A stretch of DNA of 13,709 nt from JBFXAN01 sp050184225 (GCA_050184225.1 JBFXAN010000169.1:1-13709); one strand, 5' to 3'; shown: positions 1-6,439, numbered from the stretch's first letter. Notes: generated by a model from the sequence alone, not told the origin. Numbers and translations are program-made.

Positions 1-35
1 CTCCTTGCGAGGGAAGGGGGCCGGGGCGTTAGGTA
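1..35. repeat. Truncated GC-rich REP-like repeat (family D) after adk
   Basis: This is the right-hand end of the same repeat seen at 12451-12486: both contain TGCGAGGGAAGGGGGCCGGG followed by a GTTAGGTA border. The left part is cut by the window edge, so whether it pairs with an inverted partner cannot be seen. The border sequence, read on the minus strand as TACCTAAC, provides the TAA stop codon of adk (29-31). Confidence 0.75.
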
Positions 36-685
36 GCCGCCGGCAAATTCTCACGCAGCGCTCCGAGCAGCTCACGGTCCACATCATCGATCGACTGCTC
101 GCCGTCGACTTCGATCAAGACGCCACGACTTCGGTAGTAGTCGATCAAGGGAGCGGTCTGTTCGAAGTACACCGTGAGCCGCGTTTCGCCGGCCTCGCGG
201 GTGTCATCCGGCCGTTGGTAGAGCTCACCACCGCAGACGTCACAAACGCCGGCTCGCTTCGGCGGGTTGTTCTTTTCGTGATAGACAGCATCGCCGTTGC
301 GGCAGATCCAGCGGCCGGTCAGCCGGTCAAGCAACTCACTCTCGGACACGTTGATGTAGACGACCGCATCGATCCGCTTGCCGGCCTGTTCGAGCGACGC
401 ATCCAGCGCCCGCGCCTGCGCTTCCGTGCGGGGAAAGCCGTCGAGCAGATACCCCGGCGCGTCGCCCTGGACCTTGGACAGCATCGCCGCGATCACGACA
501 TCATCGGGGACCAGCAGTCCCTGGTCGTAATACTCACGCACCTTCGCGCCCAGCTCCGTTTGCTCCTCGCGCATCGCCCGCATCACGTCGCCGGAGGCGA
601 CGTGCTTGAAGCCAAAGTCCCGAACGATCGCGTCCGCCTGCGTTCCCTTCCCAGCGCCGGGCGCACCGAGCAACAGTACGTACAA
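29..685 (-). CDS. adk: Adenylate kinase, long-LID type with altered zinc site
   Basis: Adenylate kinase interconverts ATP + AMP and 2 ADP in the cytoplasm. The 218-residue protein has the P-loop GAPGAGKGT (residues 7-15), the AMP-site DGFPRT (82-87) and a long LID around residues 122-160. I chose the TTG start at 685: GGAGG lies 6 nt upstream and the protein then begins directly with the first beta strand (YVLLLGAPG). The in-frame ATG at 730 lies in a repeat and would add residues unlike the family. The LID holds C128, C148 and C151, but the expected second cysteine of the first CxxC is G131 (C-R-N-G-D), so one classical zinc ligand is missing. It follows secY, the usual place for adk in Gram-positive-like clusters. 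Its stop lies inside a repeat border. Identity is secure. Confidence 0.97.
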   Translation of the reverse strand: MYVLLLGAPGAGKGTQADAIVRDFGFKHVASGDVMRAMREEQTELGAKVREYYDQGLLVPDDVVIAAMLSKVQGDAPGYLLDGFPRTEAQARALDASLEQAGKRIDAVVYINVSESELLDRLTGRWICRNGDAVYHEKNNPPKRAGVCDVCGGELYQRPDDTREAGETRLTVYFEQTAPLIDYYRSRGVLIEVDGEQSIDDVDRELLGALRENLPAAT

Positions 686-686
686 A

Positions 687-696
687 GCCCCCCTCC
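687..696 (-). promoter_or_regulatory. Strong Shine-Dalgarno of adk deciding a TTG start
   Basis: The minus strand reads GGAGGGGGGC just before TTG at 685, with 6 nt between GGAGG and the start. This strong site supports TTG over the upstream in-frame ATG at 730, which lies inside the palindromic repeat and has no comparable site. Confidence 0.8.
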
Positions 697-704
697 GGGT
701 GGCA

Positions 705-775
705 GGCAATCGGCAATCGGCAGTCGGCAATGGTACGTGCGTGTCCCCACTGCCGATTGCCGACTGCCGATTGCC
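705..775. repeat. Heptad-periodic inverted repeat, family C (GGCAATC)
   Basis: Two 25-nt arms (705-729 and 751-775) are near-perfect reverse complements with two mismatches and a 21-nt loop. Each arm is an imperfect tandem of the 7-nt unit GGCAATC/GGCAGTC. It fills most of the secY–adk gap and abuts the secY stop codon. The same family occurs at 13136-13192 between rplC and rpsJ. Confidence 0.9.
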
Positions 776-2119
776 CTACCGAATAAATCCCTCGTAATTC
801 CGCATCAGCAACTGAGCCTCGATCTGGCGCATCGTGTCGAGGACGACGCCGACGACGATCAGGAGGCCGGTACTACTCAACGTGAGCGCCTGCACATCGG
901 TCAGCCGCGTGGCGATGAACGGCAGAACGGCGACCACACCAAGGAACAGTGCGCCGGCGGAGGTGATCCGCACGAGCACGCGCGTGATGTATTGCTGCGT
1001 CGGCGGTCCCGGCCGGATGCCGGGAATAAACCCGCCTTGCCGCTGGAGGTTCTCCGCCAGATTCTGCTGCTGATAGAGCACCAGCGAGTAGAAGAAGGTG
1101 AAGATCACCACCAGGATAAAGACCCCGATCTGATAGGCCAGTCCGGTCGGATCGGAGACCGTGAACAGGAAGTCCCCAACGTTGCGCAGGAACTCCGACG
1201 ACGATGTCTGGAGGAACTGCGCGAGGAAGCTGGGGAAGATCATGATCGTGAAGGCGAACAGCAGCGGGATCATGCCCGCCGAGTTCACCTTCAAGGGAAT
1301 GTGGCTCATGCCGGACTGGCGGTACATCCGTCCCTGGCGGAAGACGCTGCGTGAGTACTGGACCGGTACCCGGCGCTGCGCTTCGTTGAAGACCACGATC
1401 GCCGCGACCAGGGCGATGCCCACCGCGAACAGGATGATCACACCGGTGATACCGCCGCCCACACCCGATGCGTTGAAGATACCGTTGCCGATGAACTGCG
1501 GCAGCCCCGCGACGATACCGGCGAGGATGATCAGAGAGATACCGTTACCGATGCCTTTTTCGGTGATCAGTTCGCCGATCCACACAAGGAACATTGTGCC
1601 GGCGGCAAGGGAGGCCAGCATCGCCAACGTCGGCAGCAGTTGGTCACCGGTGAGACCAACATCGCTGATCGCGCCGGTCTGCTGGAGGATCATCAGCTGC
1701 GCGTAGCCCTGGAAGACGGCCGTGGGGATTGTCAGCCAGTGGGTATAGAGCTGAAGCCGGTTACGGCCCTGCTCGCCCTCTTTCTGGAGTGCCTGAAATC
1801 GGGGGACGACCGGGGTGAGCAACTGCATCACGATCGATGCGGTGATGTAGGGATAGACACCCATCGAGGCGATGCTGAGCTGGCGGAGCGCGCCGCCGGA
1901 GAAGATATTAAAGAATCCGAGAAACGAGTTGCTGTCGACCGCACGGCGCAGCAACTCGCGGTCGACATTCGGCAGCGGCACATGCGCGACGAAGCGGAAC
2001 ACGACCAGCATCGCGATCGTGAACACCAACTTCTCGCGCAGGTCCGGCTGCCGAAATGCATCGATCGCCGCCTGCAGGAGCTGCGGACGGTTACTCTCTT
2101 GTGCTGTCCTCGTCGCCAC
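776..2119 (-). CDS. secY: Protein translocase subunit SecY
   Basis: SecY is the channel of the Sec translocon in the cytoplasmic membrane; it works with SecE/SecG, the ribosome and SecA to export or insert proteins. The 447-residue product matches the family length (E. coli about 443). The first membrane segment is near residues 30-48. The plug/TM2 region follows with the signature GVYPYITASIVMQLL (87-101). Later hydrophobic segments alternate with basic cytoplasmic loops, including RVPVQYSR and the conserved loop QGGFIPGIRPG. The start is GTG, with GGAGG 7 nt upstream, and overlaps the end of rplO by 29 nt, so the ribosome binding site lies inside rplO and translation is probably coupled. 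Its place after rplO and before adk is standard for spc operons. Confidence 0.98.
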   Translation of the reverse strand: MATRTAQESNRPQLLQAAIDAFRQPDLREKLVFTIAMLVVFRFVAHVPLPNVDRELLRRAVDSNSFLGFFNIFSGGALRQLSIASMGVYPYITASIVMQLLTPVVPRFQALQKEGEQGRNRLQLYTHWLTIPTAVFQGYAQLMILQQTGAISDVGLTGDQLLPTLAMLASLAAGTMFLVWIGELITEKGIGNGISLIILAGIVAGLPQFIGNGIFNASGVGGGITGVIILFAVGIALVAAIVVFNEAQRRVPVQYSRSVFRQGRMYRQSGMSHIPLKVNSAGMIPLLFAFTIMIFPSFLAQFLQTSSSEFLRNVGDFLFTVSDPTGLAYQIGVFILVVIFTFFYSLVLYQQQNLAENLQRQGGFIPGIRPGPPTQQYITRVLVRITSAGALFLGVVAVLPFIATRLTDVQALTLSSTGLLIVVGVVLDTMRQIEAQLLMRNYEGFIR

Positions 2120-2639
2120 TCACTGCCTCCGGTTGCGCGCCATCCGTCGCGCCGCTCACCTTACGGCGCCCCACCGCCGCCTCCTCGCCATCGAGCGATT
2201 CCACCCGGCCGCCGGCCGCCTCGATCTTCTCTTTGGCCGCCGCCGAAAACTTGTGTGCCCGCACGGTCAGCGCCTTATCGAGATCACCGGTCGCCAGCAC
2301 CTTCACCGGCAGGCGTGGGTGATGCTTGATCACTCCCGCGGTTGCCAACGCATCCGGCGTCACCACCGTGTTCGCGTCGAACCGCGCCAGATCGCCGAGG
2401 TTGACCGGCTCGTACTCGACGCGGAACTGGTTGACGAAACCACGCTTGCGCGCCAGCTTCCGGTACAGTCGCGCCTGACCGCCCTCGAATCCACGGTACG
2501 GCTGCTTCTTGCCGCTCCGCGATTGCTGGCCCTTGGTGCCCTTGCCGGCCGTGGTCCCCTGGCCGCTCGCGTTGCCGCGCCCGATGCGCTTACGCTCGCG
2601 CGTCGCGCCCGGCGCCGGCTTCAACTGGCTCAGATCCAT
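2091..2639 (-). CDS. rplO: 50S ribosomal protein L15 (uL15)
   Basis: L15 is a late-assembling protein of the large subunit. The 182-residue product has the glycine-rich N-terminus typical of L15 (KRIGRGNASGQGTTAGKGTKG) and the C-terminal signature region KVLATGDLDKALTVRAHKFS. It is longer than the usual 145-150 residues because of a polar tail after about residue 152, ending in GDEDSTRE; that tail DNA also holds the secY start and its ribosome binding site. The ATG at 2639 is preceded by GGAGCGAAGCGAC, while an in-frame ATG at 2705 would read through a heptad repeat and is rejected. The gap to rpmD is filled by that repeat. Confidence 0.97.
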   Translation of the reverse strand: MDLSQLKPAPGATRERKRIGRGNASGQGTTAGKGTKGQQSRSGKKQPYRGFEGGQARLYRKLARKRGFVNQFRVEYEPVNLGDLARFDANTVVTPDALATAGVIKHHPRLPVKVLATGDLDKALTVRAHKFSAAAKEKIEAAGGRVESLDGEEAAVGRRKVSGATDGAQPEAVSGDEDSTRE

Positions 2640-2653
2640 GTCGCTTCGCTCCA

Positions 2654-2726
2654 GTTCCGGGTTCAGCGTTCCGGGTTCCGAGTTGGATTGCACCGAACTC
2701 GACACGCGGAACTACACACTCGAAAC
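2654..2726. repeat. Heptad-periodic inverted repeat, family B (GTTCCGG)
   Basis: Left arm: five 7-nt units at 2654-2688 (GTTCCGG, GTTCAGC, GTTCCGG, GTTCCGA, GTTGGAT). Right arm: five units at 2692-2726 that read GTNNNNN on the minus strand (for example GTTCCGC at 2706-2712). The right arm overlaps the 3' end of rpmD: its last four sense codons and TAG stop (2712-2726) are made of repeat units. Confidence 0.8.
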
Positions 2727-2900
2727 CTCTTCCACCACGACCAGGTGGCGGACTTTGTGGATCATACCACGCACGCTGGCCGTATCATTTTGTTCTATCG
2801 AATGTCCCAGACGCTTGAGGCCGAGGTTACGGATCGTTTCCTTCTGATCGTGCGCGTATCCGATGGCGCTCTTCGTCCAGGTGATGCGCAGTTTTGCCAC
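2712..2900 (-). CDS. rpmD: 50S ribosomal protein L30 (uL30)
   Basis: This short gene encodes a 62-residue L30, the usual bacterial length. It starts MAKLRITWTKSAIGY, followed by the family pattern of a conserved IRNLGLKRLGHS core (about residues 23-34) and a RGMIHKVRHLVVVEE end. The start is GTG at 2900, with GAGGTG 5 nt upstream, 19 nt after the rpsE stop. The last four residues (VSSV) and the stop codon fall exactly on two 7-nt units of the downstream repeat, suggesting the C-terminus was replaced or extended by repeat DNA. The position between rpsE and rplO is diagnostic for rpmD. Confidence 0.95.
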   Translation of the reverse strand: MAKLRITWTKSAIGYAHDQKETIRNLGLKRLGHSIEQNDTASVRGMIHKVRHLVVVEEVSSV

Positions 2901-2919
2901 TCTGCACCTCGCCTCTTTC

Positions 2920-3858
2920 CTACGGTTGTTGCTGCGGGCGCGGCGGCGCCTCGCCATCCGGCTCATCGGCGGCCGGCTCGTCGCTCGTCGCGGGCTCATC
3001 CGCCTCCGGCTGCGCGCTACTGTCCGCGGCCTCCGCTGCGGCGACTTCGTCCCGTACAGCCGAAGTCGCCTCTGTCTGCACGGGTGTCTCCGTAGCGGCC
3101 TCGTCCTCGACCGTCTCCGGCCGCACTTCGGTGACAACGTCGTCCGTCGCCGGCAGTGCTTCTGTGACGGGCGATGGAGCGATCGTCGCCTCGGCGGTCG
3201 TCGCCTCCGCCTGGTCAGGAGCGGCGGATGGTGCGGCAGCCTCATCGCGCGGTGCGCGCTCGCGCTCGCGGTTCTCCCGTTGCTCGCGCGGCACCCGGCG
3301 CTCCGGCCGCGGCTCGCGGATTTCCGGCGTCGGCGCGGCCTGCGCCTCCATCCGCCGCTGCTTCTCCAGCTCCGGCTCGCGGAGCTCCTGCAGACCCTTG
3401 ATCGCGGCGCGCACGACGTTGACGGCGTTGCTCGAGCCGAGCGATTTGGCGACGACATCCTTGACGCCTGCCTGCTCCATCACCGCACGCACACCACCAC
3501 CGGCGATCACGCCCGTCCCCGGAGGGGCCGGCTTGATCAGCACCTCGGCGGCGCCGAAGCGCGTCCGCCAGGCGTGCGGCACGGTTCCGCCCTTCATCGG
3601 CACACGGAAGAGGTTCTTGCGCGCGATCGCGGCGCCCTTCCGGATCGCCTCCGGCACCTCATTCGCCTTGCCCATGCCGGCGCCGACCTGGCCGCGGCCA
3701 TCGCCGACGACGACGACGGCGCTGAAGCTGAAGCGACGGCCGCCCTTCACCACCTTCGAGACGCGGTTGATATAGACGACCTTCTCCGAGAGGCCGCCCT
3801 CACCCTCGCCGTCCCGGTCCCGGTCCCGCCGCTCGCGGCGTTCCTCTCGCTGCTGCAT
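2920..3858 (-). CDS. rpsE: 30S ribosomal protein S5 with long acidic C-terminal tail
   Basis: S5 sits at the mRNA entry side of the small subunit and contributes to decoding accuracy and helicase activity. The conserved core is clear: a charged N-terminus, VVYINRVSKVVKGGRRFSFSAVVVVG (about 27-52) as the double-stranded RNA-binding-like domain, and the C-terminal fold with GTGVIAGGGVRAVMEQAG. This core ends near residue 170. About 140 further residues follow: first an Arg/Glu/Pro-rich part (about 171-205), then an Ala/Glu/Asp/Thr/Pro-rich acidic stretch to residue 312. Usual S5 length is about 160-170. The ATG at 3858 has AGGG 5 nt upstream; the longer frame from 3903 starts in a repeat and is rejected. 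The tail keeps an open frame and ends just before the rpmD binding site, so it looks genuine rather than a frameshift. Confidence 0.96.
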   Translation of the reverse strand: MQQREERRERRDRDRDGEGEGGLSEKVVYINRVSKVVKGGRRFSFSAVVVVGDGRGQVGAGMGKANEVPEAIRKGAAIARKNLFRVPMKGGTVPHAWRTRFGAAEVLIKPAPPGTGVIAGGGVRAVMEQAGVKDVVAKSLGSSNAVNVVRAAIKGLQELREPELEKQRRMEAQAAPTPEIREPRPERRVPREQRENRERERAPRDEAAAPSAAPDQAEATTAEATIAPSPVTEALPATDDVVTEVRPETVEDEAATETPVQTEATSAVRDEVAAAEAADSSAQPEADEPATSDEPAADEPDGEAPPRPQQQP

Positions 3859-3869
3859 ATGATCCCTCA

Positions 3870-3941
3870 GTTCCGAGTTCCGCATTCCCGGTTCCGTGTC
3901 CAAGTATCACAACTCGAAACTCCGAACCTTGAACCCGGAAC
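3870..3941. repeat. Heptad-periodic inverted repeat, family B
   Basis: Left arm units GTTCCGA, GTTCCGC, ATTCCCG and GTTCCGT lie at 3870-3897. The right arm has five units at 3907-3941, for example TCCGAAC at 3921-3927 and CCGGAAC at 3935-3941, which are the reverse-complement form of the same unit. It fills the rplR–rpsE gap almost completely. Confidence 0.85.
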
Positions 3942-3948
3942 CGCTTCA

Positions 3949-4317
3949 TTAGAAGCTTAGTCCTGCCTCACGCGCGGCGTCCGCCAGCGCCTTGACCCGT
4001 CCGTGATAGTGGAAGCCGCCCCGGTCGAACACCACCTGCCCGACACCCGCGCTCTTGGCGCGCTGCGCCACCAATGTGCCCACCCGCTTGGCGACCTCTG
4101 ACTTCGTGCCGGACGCCTTCTTCAGATCTGCTTCCAGGTCCGACGCGGCGGCGAGCGTCACGCCCGCCGTATCGTCGATCACCTGCGCATAGATATGGGT
4201 GATGCTTCGATACACCGCGAGGCGTGGACGTTCCGGCGTCCCGCTGATCCGCTTGCGCAACCGGAAATGACGTCGCTGCCGCGCCGCCTGCGTTGTCCGC
4301 TTTCGATTCTGTCTCAT
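3949..4317 (-). CDS. rplR: 50S ribosomal protein L18 (uL18)
   Basis: L18 binds 5S rRNA together with L5 in the central protuberance. The 122-residue product has the basic N-terminus (RKRTTQAARQRRHFRLRKRISG), the core motif ERPRLAVYRSITHIYAQVIDD (about 29-49) and the typical ending VVFDRGGFHYHGRVKALADAAREAGLSF. Length is normal. The ATG at 4317 has GGAG 8 nt upstream within the extended motif GGAGCGAGCAAG. It sits between rplF and rpsE as expected, with heptad repeats on both sides. Confidence 0.98.
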   Translation of the reverse strand: MRQNRKRTTQAARQRRHFRLRKRISGTPERPRLAVYRSITHIYAQVIDDTAGVTLAAASDLEADLKKASGTKSEVAKRVGTLVAQRAKSAGVGQVVFDRGGFHYHGRVKALADAAREAGLSF

Positions 4318-4336
4318 CTTGCTCGCTCCGCTCGCA

Positions 4337-4438
4337 GCTGTTAGCTGGTAGCCGTTAGCCTTTAGGGCGTCGTGTGATAGTTAATGGCTAACACCTAACA
4401 GCTAATGGCTAACAGCTAACAGCTAACGGCTAACGGCT
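4337..4438. repeat. Heptad-periodic inverted repeat, family A (TTAGCCG)
   Basis: The longest array. The left arm has units TTAGCTG, GTAGCCG, TTAGCCT and TTAGGGC (4341-4368). The right arm runs as eight units from 4385 to 4438 (TGGCTAA, CACCTAA, CAGCTAA, CGGCTAA and variants), the reverse-complement form. It fills most of the 125-nt rplF–rplR gap. I see no gene in this gap. Confidence 0.9.
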
Positions 4439-4442
4439 CCTC

Positions 4443-4994
4443 TTACTTCTTGCCACCCTTGCCGGCCTTGCCCGCCTTGCGGCGCACGACCTCGCCTTGA
4501 TAGCGAATGCCTTTGCCTTTATATGGTTCAGGCGGGCGGATCTTGCGGATGTTGGCCGCAACCTGGCCGACCTGCTCTTTATCGATGCCGCTGACCAGGA
4601 TCCGGTTGTTACCTTCGACATCGAGGGTGATCCCGGCTGGGGCCGATACTTCGACCGGATGCGAGAAGCCGACGTTGAGTTGGAGATTGCTGCCCTGCTT
4701 CTGCACGCGGTAGCCGACGCCCTGAATCTCCAGCGTCTTCGTGAAGCCGCTGCTGACGCCGGTCACCATGTTGGCGATCAACGTGCGATAGAGGCCGTGC
4801 ATCGAGCGCTGCTCTTTTTCGTCGTCGGACCGAGTGATCACGAGCGTGCCGTCATCCTGGGTGATGCGAATGTTCCGGTTCACCACCTCGCGCGACAGCG
4901 TTCCCTTCGGGCCAGTCACGGTGACGACGTTGTTCTCGACCTGGACCTTGACACCCTGCGCGAGCGGGACCGGTTGCTTGCCGATACGAGACAT
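4443..4994 (-). CDS. rplF: 50S ribosomal protein L6 (uL6)
   Basis: L6 binds 23S rRNA near the factor-binding region. The 183-residue product has the N-terminal MSRIGKQPVPLAQGVKVQVENNVVTVTGPKG, the mid-protein GVSSGFTKTLEIQGVGYRVQKQG and the C-terminal rRNA-binding signature PPEPYKGKGIRYQGE (about 154-168), followed by a basic Lys/Gly tail. Length and order of both L6 repeats are normal. The ATG at 4994 has GGAGG 6 nt upstream. It lies after rpsH across a palindromic gap. Confidence 0.98.
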   Translation of the reverse strand: MSRIGKQPVPLAQGVKVQVENNVVTVTGPKGTLSREVVNRNIRITQDDGTLVITRSDDEKEQRSMHGLYRTLIANMVTGVSSGFTKTLEIQGVGYRVQKQGSNLQLNVGFSHPVEVSAPAGITLDVEGNNRILVSGIDKEQVGQVAANIRKIRPPEPYKGKGIRYQGEVVRRKAGKAGKGGKK

Positions 4995-5009
4995 GGGTTC
5001 CCTCCAGCA

Positions 5010-5069
5010 GTTAGCTGTTAGCCATTAGCCGTTAGGCCACCGTATGAATGCTAACGGCTAATGGCTAAC
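5010..5069. repeat. Heptad-periodic inverted repeat, family A
   Basis: Arms 5017-5035 and 5051-5069 are perfect reverse complements (GTTAGCCATTAGCCGTTAG), separated by 15 nt. The 7-nt unit is TTAGCYR. It fills the rpsH–rplF gap and ends just upstream of the rplF Shine-Dalgarno. Confidence 0.92.
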
Positions 5070-5075
5070 AACTCC

Positions 5076-5495
5076 TTACCACACGTAGCAGAGCACTTCA
5101 CCACCGACATTGCGCCGGCGGGCTTCCGGACCGGTCATCACACCTTGCGGCGTCGAGAGAATCGCGATGCCGAGGCCGCCAAAAACGCGAGGGATCTCCC
5201 GCTTCTGCACGTAAACGCGCAGCCCTGGCTTGCTGACGCGCTTGATGCCGTTGAGCACCGGCTCGCGCTTGCCGGAGTAGCTGAGCTGCACCCGAATCAG
5301 CTTCATCGACGCCTTGGCGCCCTTCTTGCTGGTGTCTTCGATCACCGTGAAGTCTTTGATATAGCCCTCATCCTTCAGCACCTGAGCAAGAGAAAGCTTC
5401 AGCTTCGATGCTGGAATCTGGACATAGTCATGCTTCGCGCTCACACCATTGCGAATGCGCGTCAGCATATCGGCGATCGGATCCGTCATGTTCAT
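5076..5495 (-). CDS. rpsH: 30S ribosomal protein S8 (uS8)
   Basis: S8 is a primary 16S rRNA-binding protein that organises the platform; in E. coli it also represses the spc operon by binding mRNA. The 139-residue product starts MNMTDPIADMLTRIRNG, contains VIEDTSKKGAKASMKLIRVQLSY, and ends with the family signature GVMTGPEARRRNVGGEVLCYVW. Two close in-frame ATGs exist (5495 and 5489). GAGGG is 7 nt from the first and 13 nt from the second, so the first is chosen. That ribosome binding site lies in the heptad array downstream of rpsZ. I did not detect a recognisable S8 operator. Confidence 0.98.
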   Translation of the reverse strand: MNMTDPIADMLTRIRNGVSAKHDYVQIPASKLKLSLAQVLKDEGYIKDFTVIEDTSKKGAKASMKLIRVQLSYSGKREPVLNGIKRVSKPGLRVYVQKREIPRVFGGLGIAILSTPQGVMTGPEARRRNVGGEVLCYVW

Positions 5496-5498
5496 GGA

Positions 5499-5603
5499 TT
5501 AGCCCTCAGCCTATAAGCCTTTAGCCCTTAGCTCTTAGCTGTTAGTCATCAGCAGGCAATACTAACGACTAACGGCTATTGGCTAATGACTAACAGCTAA
5601 TGG
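5499..5603. repeat. Heptad-periodic inverted repeat, family A, reaching into the rpsH ribosome binding site
   Basis: Left units start at 5499 (TTAGCCC, TCAGCCT, then TTAGCCC, TTAGCTC, TTAGCTG and TTAGTCA at 5521-5548). Right-arm units lie at 5566-5600 (CGACTAA, CGGCTAT, TGGCTAA, TGACTAA, CAGCTAA). It fills the 113-nt rpsZ–rpsH gap. The first units supply the GAGGG Shine-Dalgarno of rpsH. Confidence 0.88.
5503..5507 (-). promoter_or_regulatory. rpsH Shine-Dalgarno inside a repeat unit
   Basis: Minus-strand GAGGG, 7 nt before the ATG at 5495, spans the junction of the first two heptads of the family A array. It decides the first of two close ATGs as the start. Confidence 0.6.
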
Positions 5604-5608
5604 CCTTC

Positions 5609-5794
5609 CTACCAACTCGACTTCTTCACACCGGGCAACTCACCACGGTGCGCGCGCTCGCGGAAGCAGATGCGGCACATGGCGAAGTGGCGGATGTAGC
5701 CCCGCGGACGGCCGCAAACTTTGCAGCGGTTATGCTGCCGCACTTTGAACTTCGGCGGCCGCAGCGACTTGGCGATCATTGAGGTTTTGGCCAT
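5609..5794 (-). CDS. rpsZ: 30S ribosomal protein S14, zinc-binding type (uS14)
   Basis: S14 sits in the head of the small subunit. The 61-residue product is the short zinc (C+) form: CxxC at C24/C27 and a second CxxC at C40/C43, with the signature RGYIRHFAMCRICFRERAHRG and the standard end LPGVKKSSW. The ATG at 5794 has GGAG 6 nt upstream (AGGAGAGAAGC). It lies between rplE and rpsH, its usual place. All four zinc ligands are present. Confidence 0.98.
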   Translation of the reverse strand: MAKTSMIAKSLRPPKFKVRQHNRCKVCGRPRGYIRHFAMCRICFRERAHRGELPGVKKSSW

Positions 5795-5832
5795 GCTTCT
5801 CTCCTAGTTCCTGGTCCGACGGTGCGGACTGG

Positions 5833-6399
5833 TTAACCGGCGCGTGCGAGCGCCTGCTGACGCTGGAAGGGGACGCCCAGCAACTGCAGAAAGCGCCGCG
5901 CCTCTTCGTCTGTCTTCGCGGTGGTGACGATCGTCACCTGCATGCCGCGGATGCGATCGATCTTGTCGTACTCGATCTCTGGGAAGATCAACTGCTCGCG
6001 AATACCGATCGAGTAGTTGCCGCGCCCATCGAAGGCGTTTGCGGGCGCACCCTGAAAGTCACGGATGCGCGGCAGCGCGACACTGAGAAAGCGATCGAGG
6101 AACTCGTACATCCGCTCCCCGCGCATCGTCACCATCGCCCCGATCGGCATGTTCTCGCGGATCTTGAAGTTGGCGATCGACTTCTTCGCCCGCGTGATCA
6201 CCGGCTTCTGACCGGTGATCGCCGTCAGATCAGCGGTCGCGGCATCGAGCGCCTTGGCGTTCTGCACGGCTTCGCCGAGGCCGATGTTGACCGAAACCTT
6301 CACTAGCCGGGGCACCTGCATCACGTTCTCGTAGCCGAACTCTTTCATGAGAGCCGGCGCGATCTCGTCCTTGTAGCGTTCGCGCAGCCGTGAAGCCAT
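5833..6399 (-). CDS. rplE: 50S ribosomal protein L5 (uL5)
   Basis: L5 binds 5S rRNA in the central protuberance and contacts tRNA. The 188-residue product shows the signature PRLVKVSVNIGLGEA (about 29-43), then GQKPVITRAKKSIANFKIRE and the C-terminal region FDGRGNYSIGIREQLIFPEIEYDKID, all typical. Length is slightly above the usual 180. The ATG at 6399 has GGAG 7 nt upstream in GGAGCAAGGCG; an in-frame ATG at 6444 would start inside rplX and is rejected. The 38-nt gap to rpsZ has a weak palindrome (GGTCCG and CGGACT, 5817-5830) resembling a degraded repeat. Confidence 0.98.
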   Translation of the reverse strand: MASRLRERYKDEIAPALMKEFGYENVMQVPRLVKVSVNIGLGEAVQNAKALDAATADLTAITGQKPVITRAKKSIANFKIRENMPIGAMVTMRGERMYEFLDRFLSVALPRIRDFQGAPANAFDGRGNYSIGIREQLIFPEIEYDKIDRIRGMQVTIVTTAKTDEEARRFLQLLGVPFQRQQALARAG

Positions 6400-6411
6400 C
6401 GCCTTGCTCCC

Positions 6412-6439
6412 TATCTCGTATTCCCTATTCCAGTTCCGA
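6412..6439. repeat. Single-arm heptad run at the rplX–rplE junction
   Basis: Four consecutive 7-nt units (TATCTCG, TATTCCC, TATTCCA, GTTCCGA) run from the rplE leader through the rplX stop codon into its last codons. No inverted partner is visible. It may be a decayed relative of the other arrays or chance. Confidence 0.45.

Noticed and set aside
686..730. N-terminal extension of adk from an ATG at 730
   Set aside because: The added residues would be encoded by the palindromic repeat; the TTG at 685 has a strong SD and fits the family N-terminus.
5..1354. Long plus-strand open frame of 449 codons opposite adk and secY
   Set aside because: It is antisense to two unmistakable genes, its translation is Arg/Asp/His-rich low-quality sequence without a recognisable domain, and it crosses the repeat. 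GC-rich codon structure readily leaves such frames open.
1872..3095. Plus-strand 407-codon frame opposite secY, rplO, rpmD and rpsE
   Set aside because: It is antisense to four confident genes, is Arg-rich without a domain, and runs through a repeat.
3859..3903. N-terminal extensions of rpsE, and likewise of rpsQ (to 7689), rplO (to 2705), rplE (to 6444), rpsC (to 9691) and rplC (to 13140)
   Set aside because: Each would read through repeat units or the preceding gene, gives residues unlike the family, and lacks the SD seen at the chosen start.
2863..3960. Plus-strand 365-codon frame opposite rpsE
   Set aside because: It is the complement of the biased S5 tail codons and has no recognisable protein features.
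4337..4438. CRISPR-like array of short repeats
   Set aside because: The units are 7 nt, contiguous, imperfect and in inverted blocks with no spacers; no cas gene is near.
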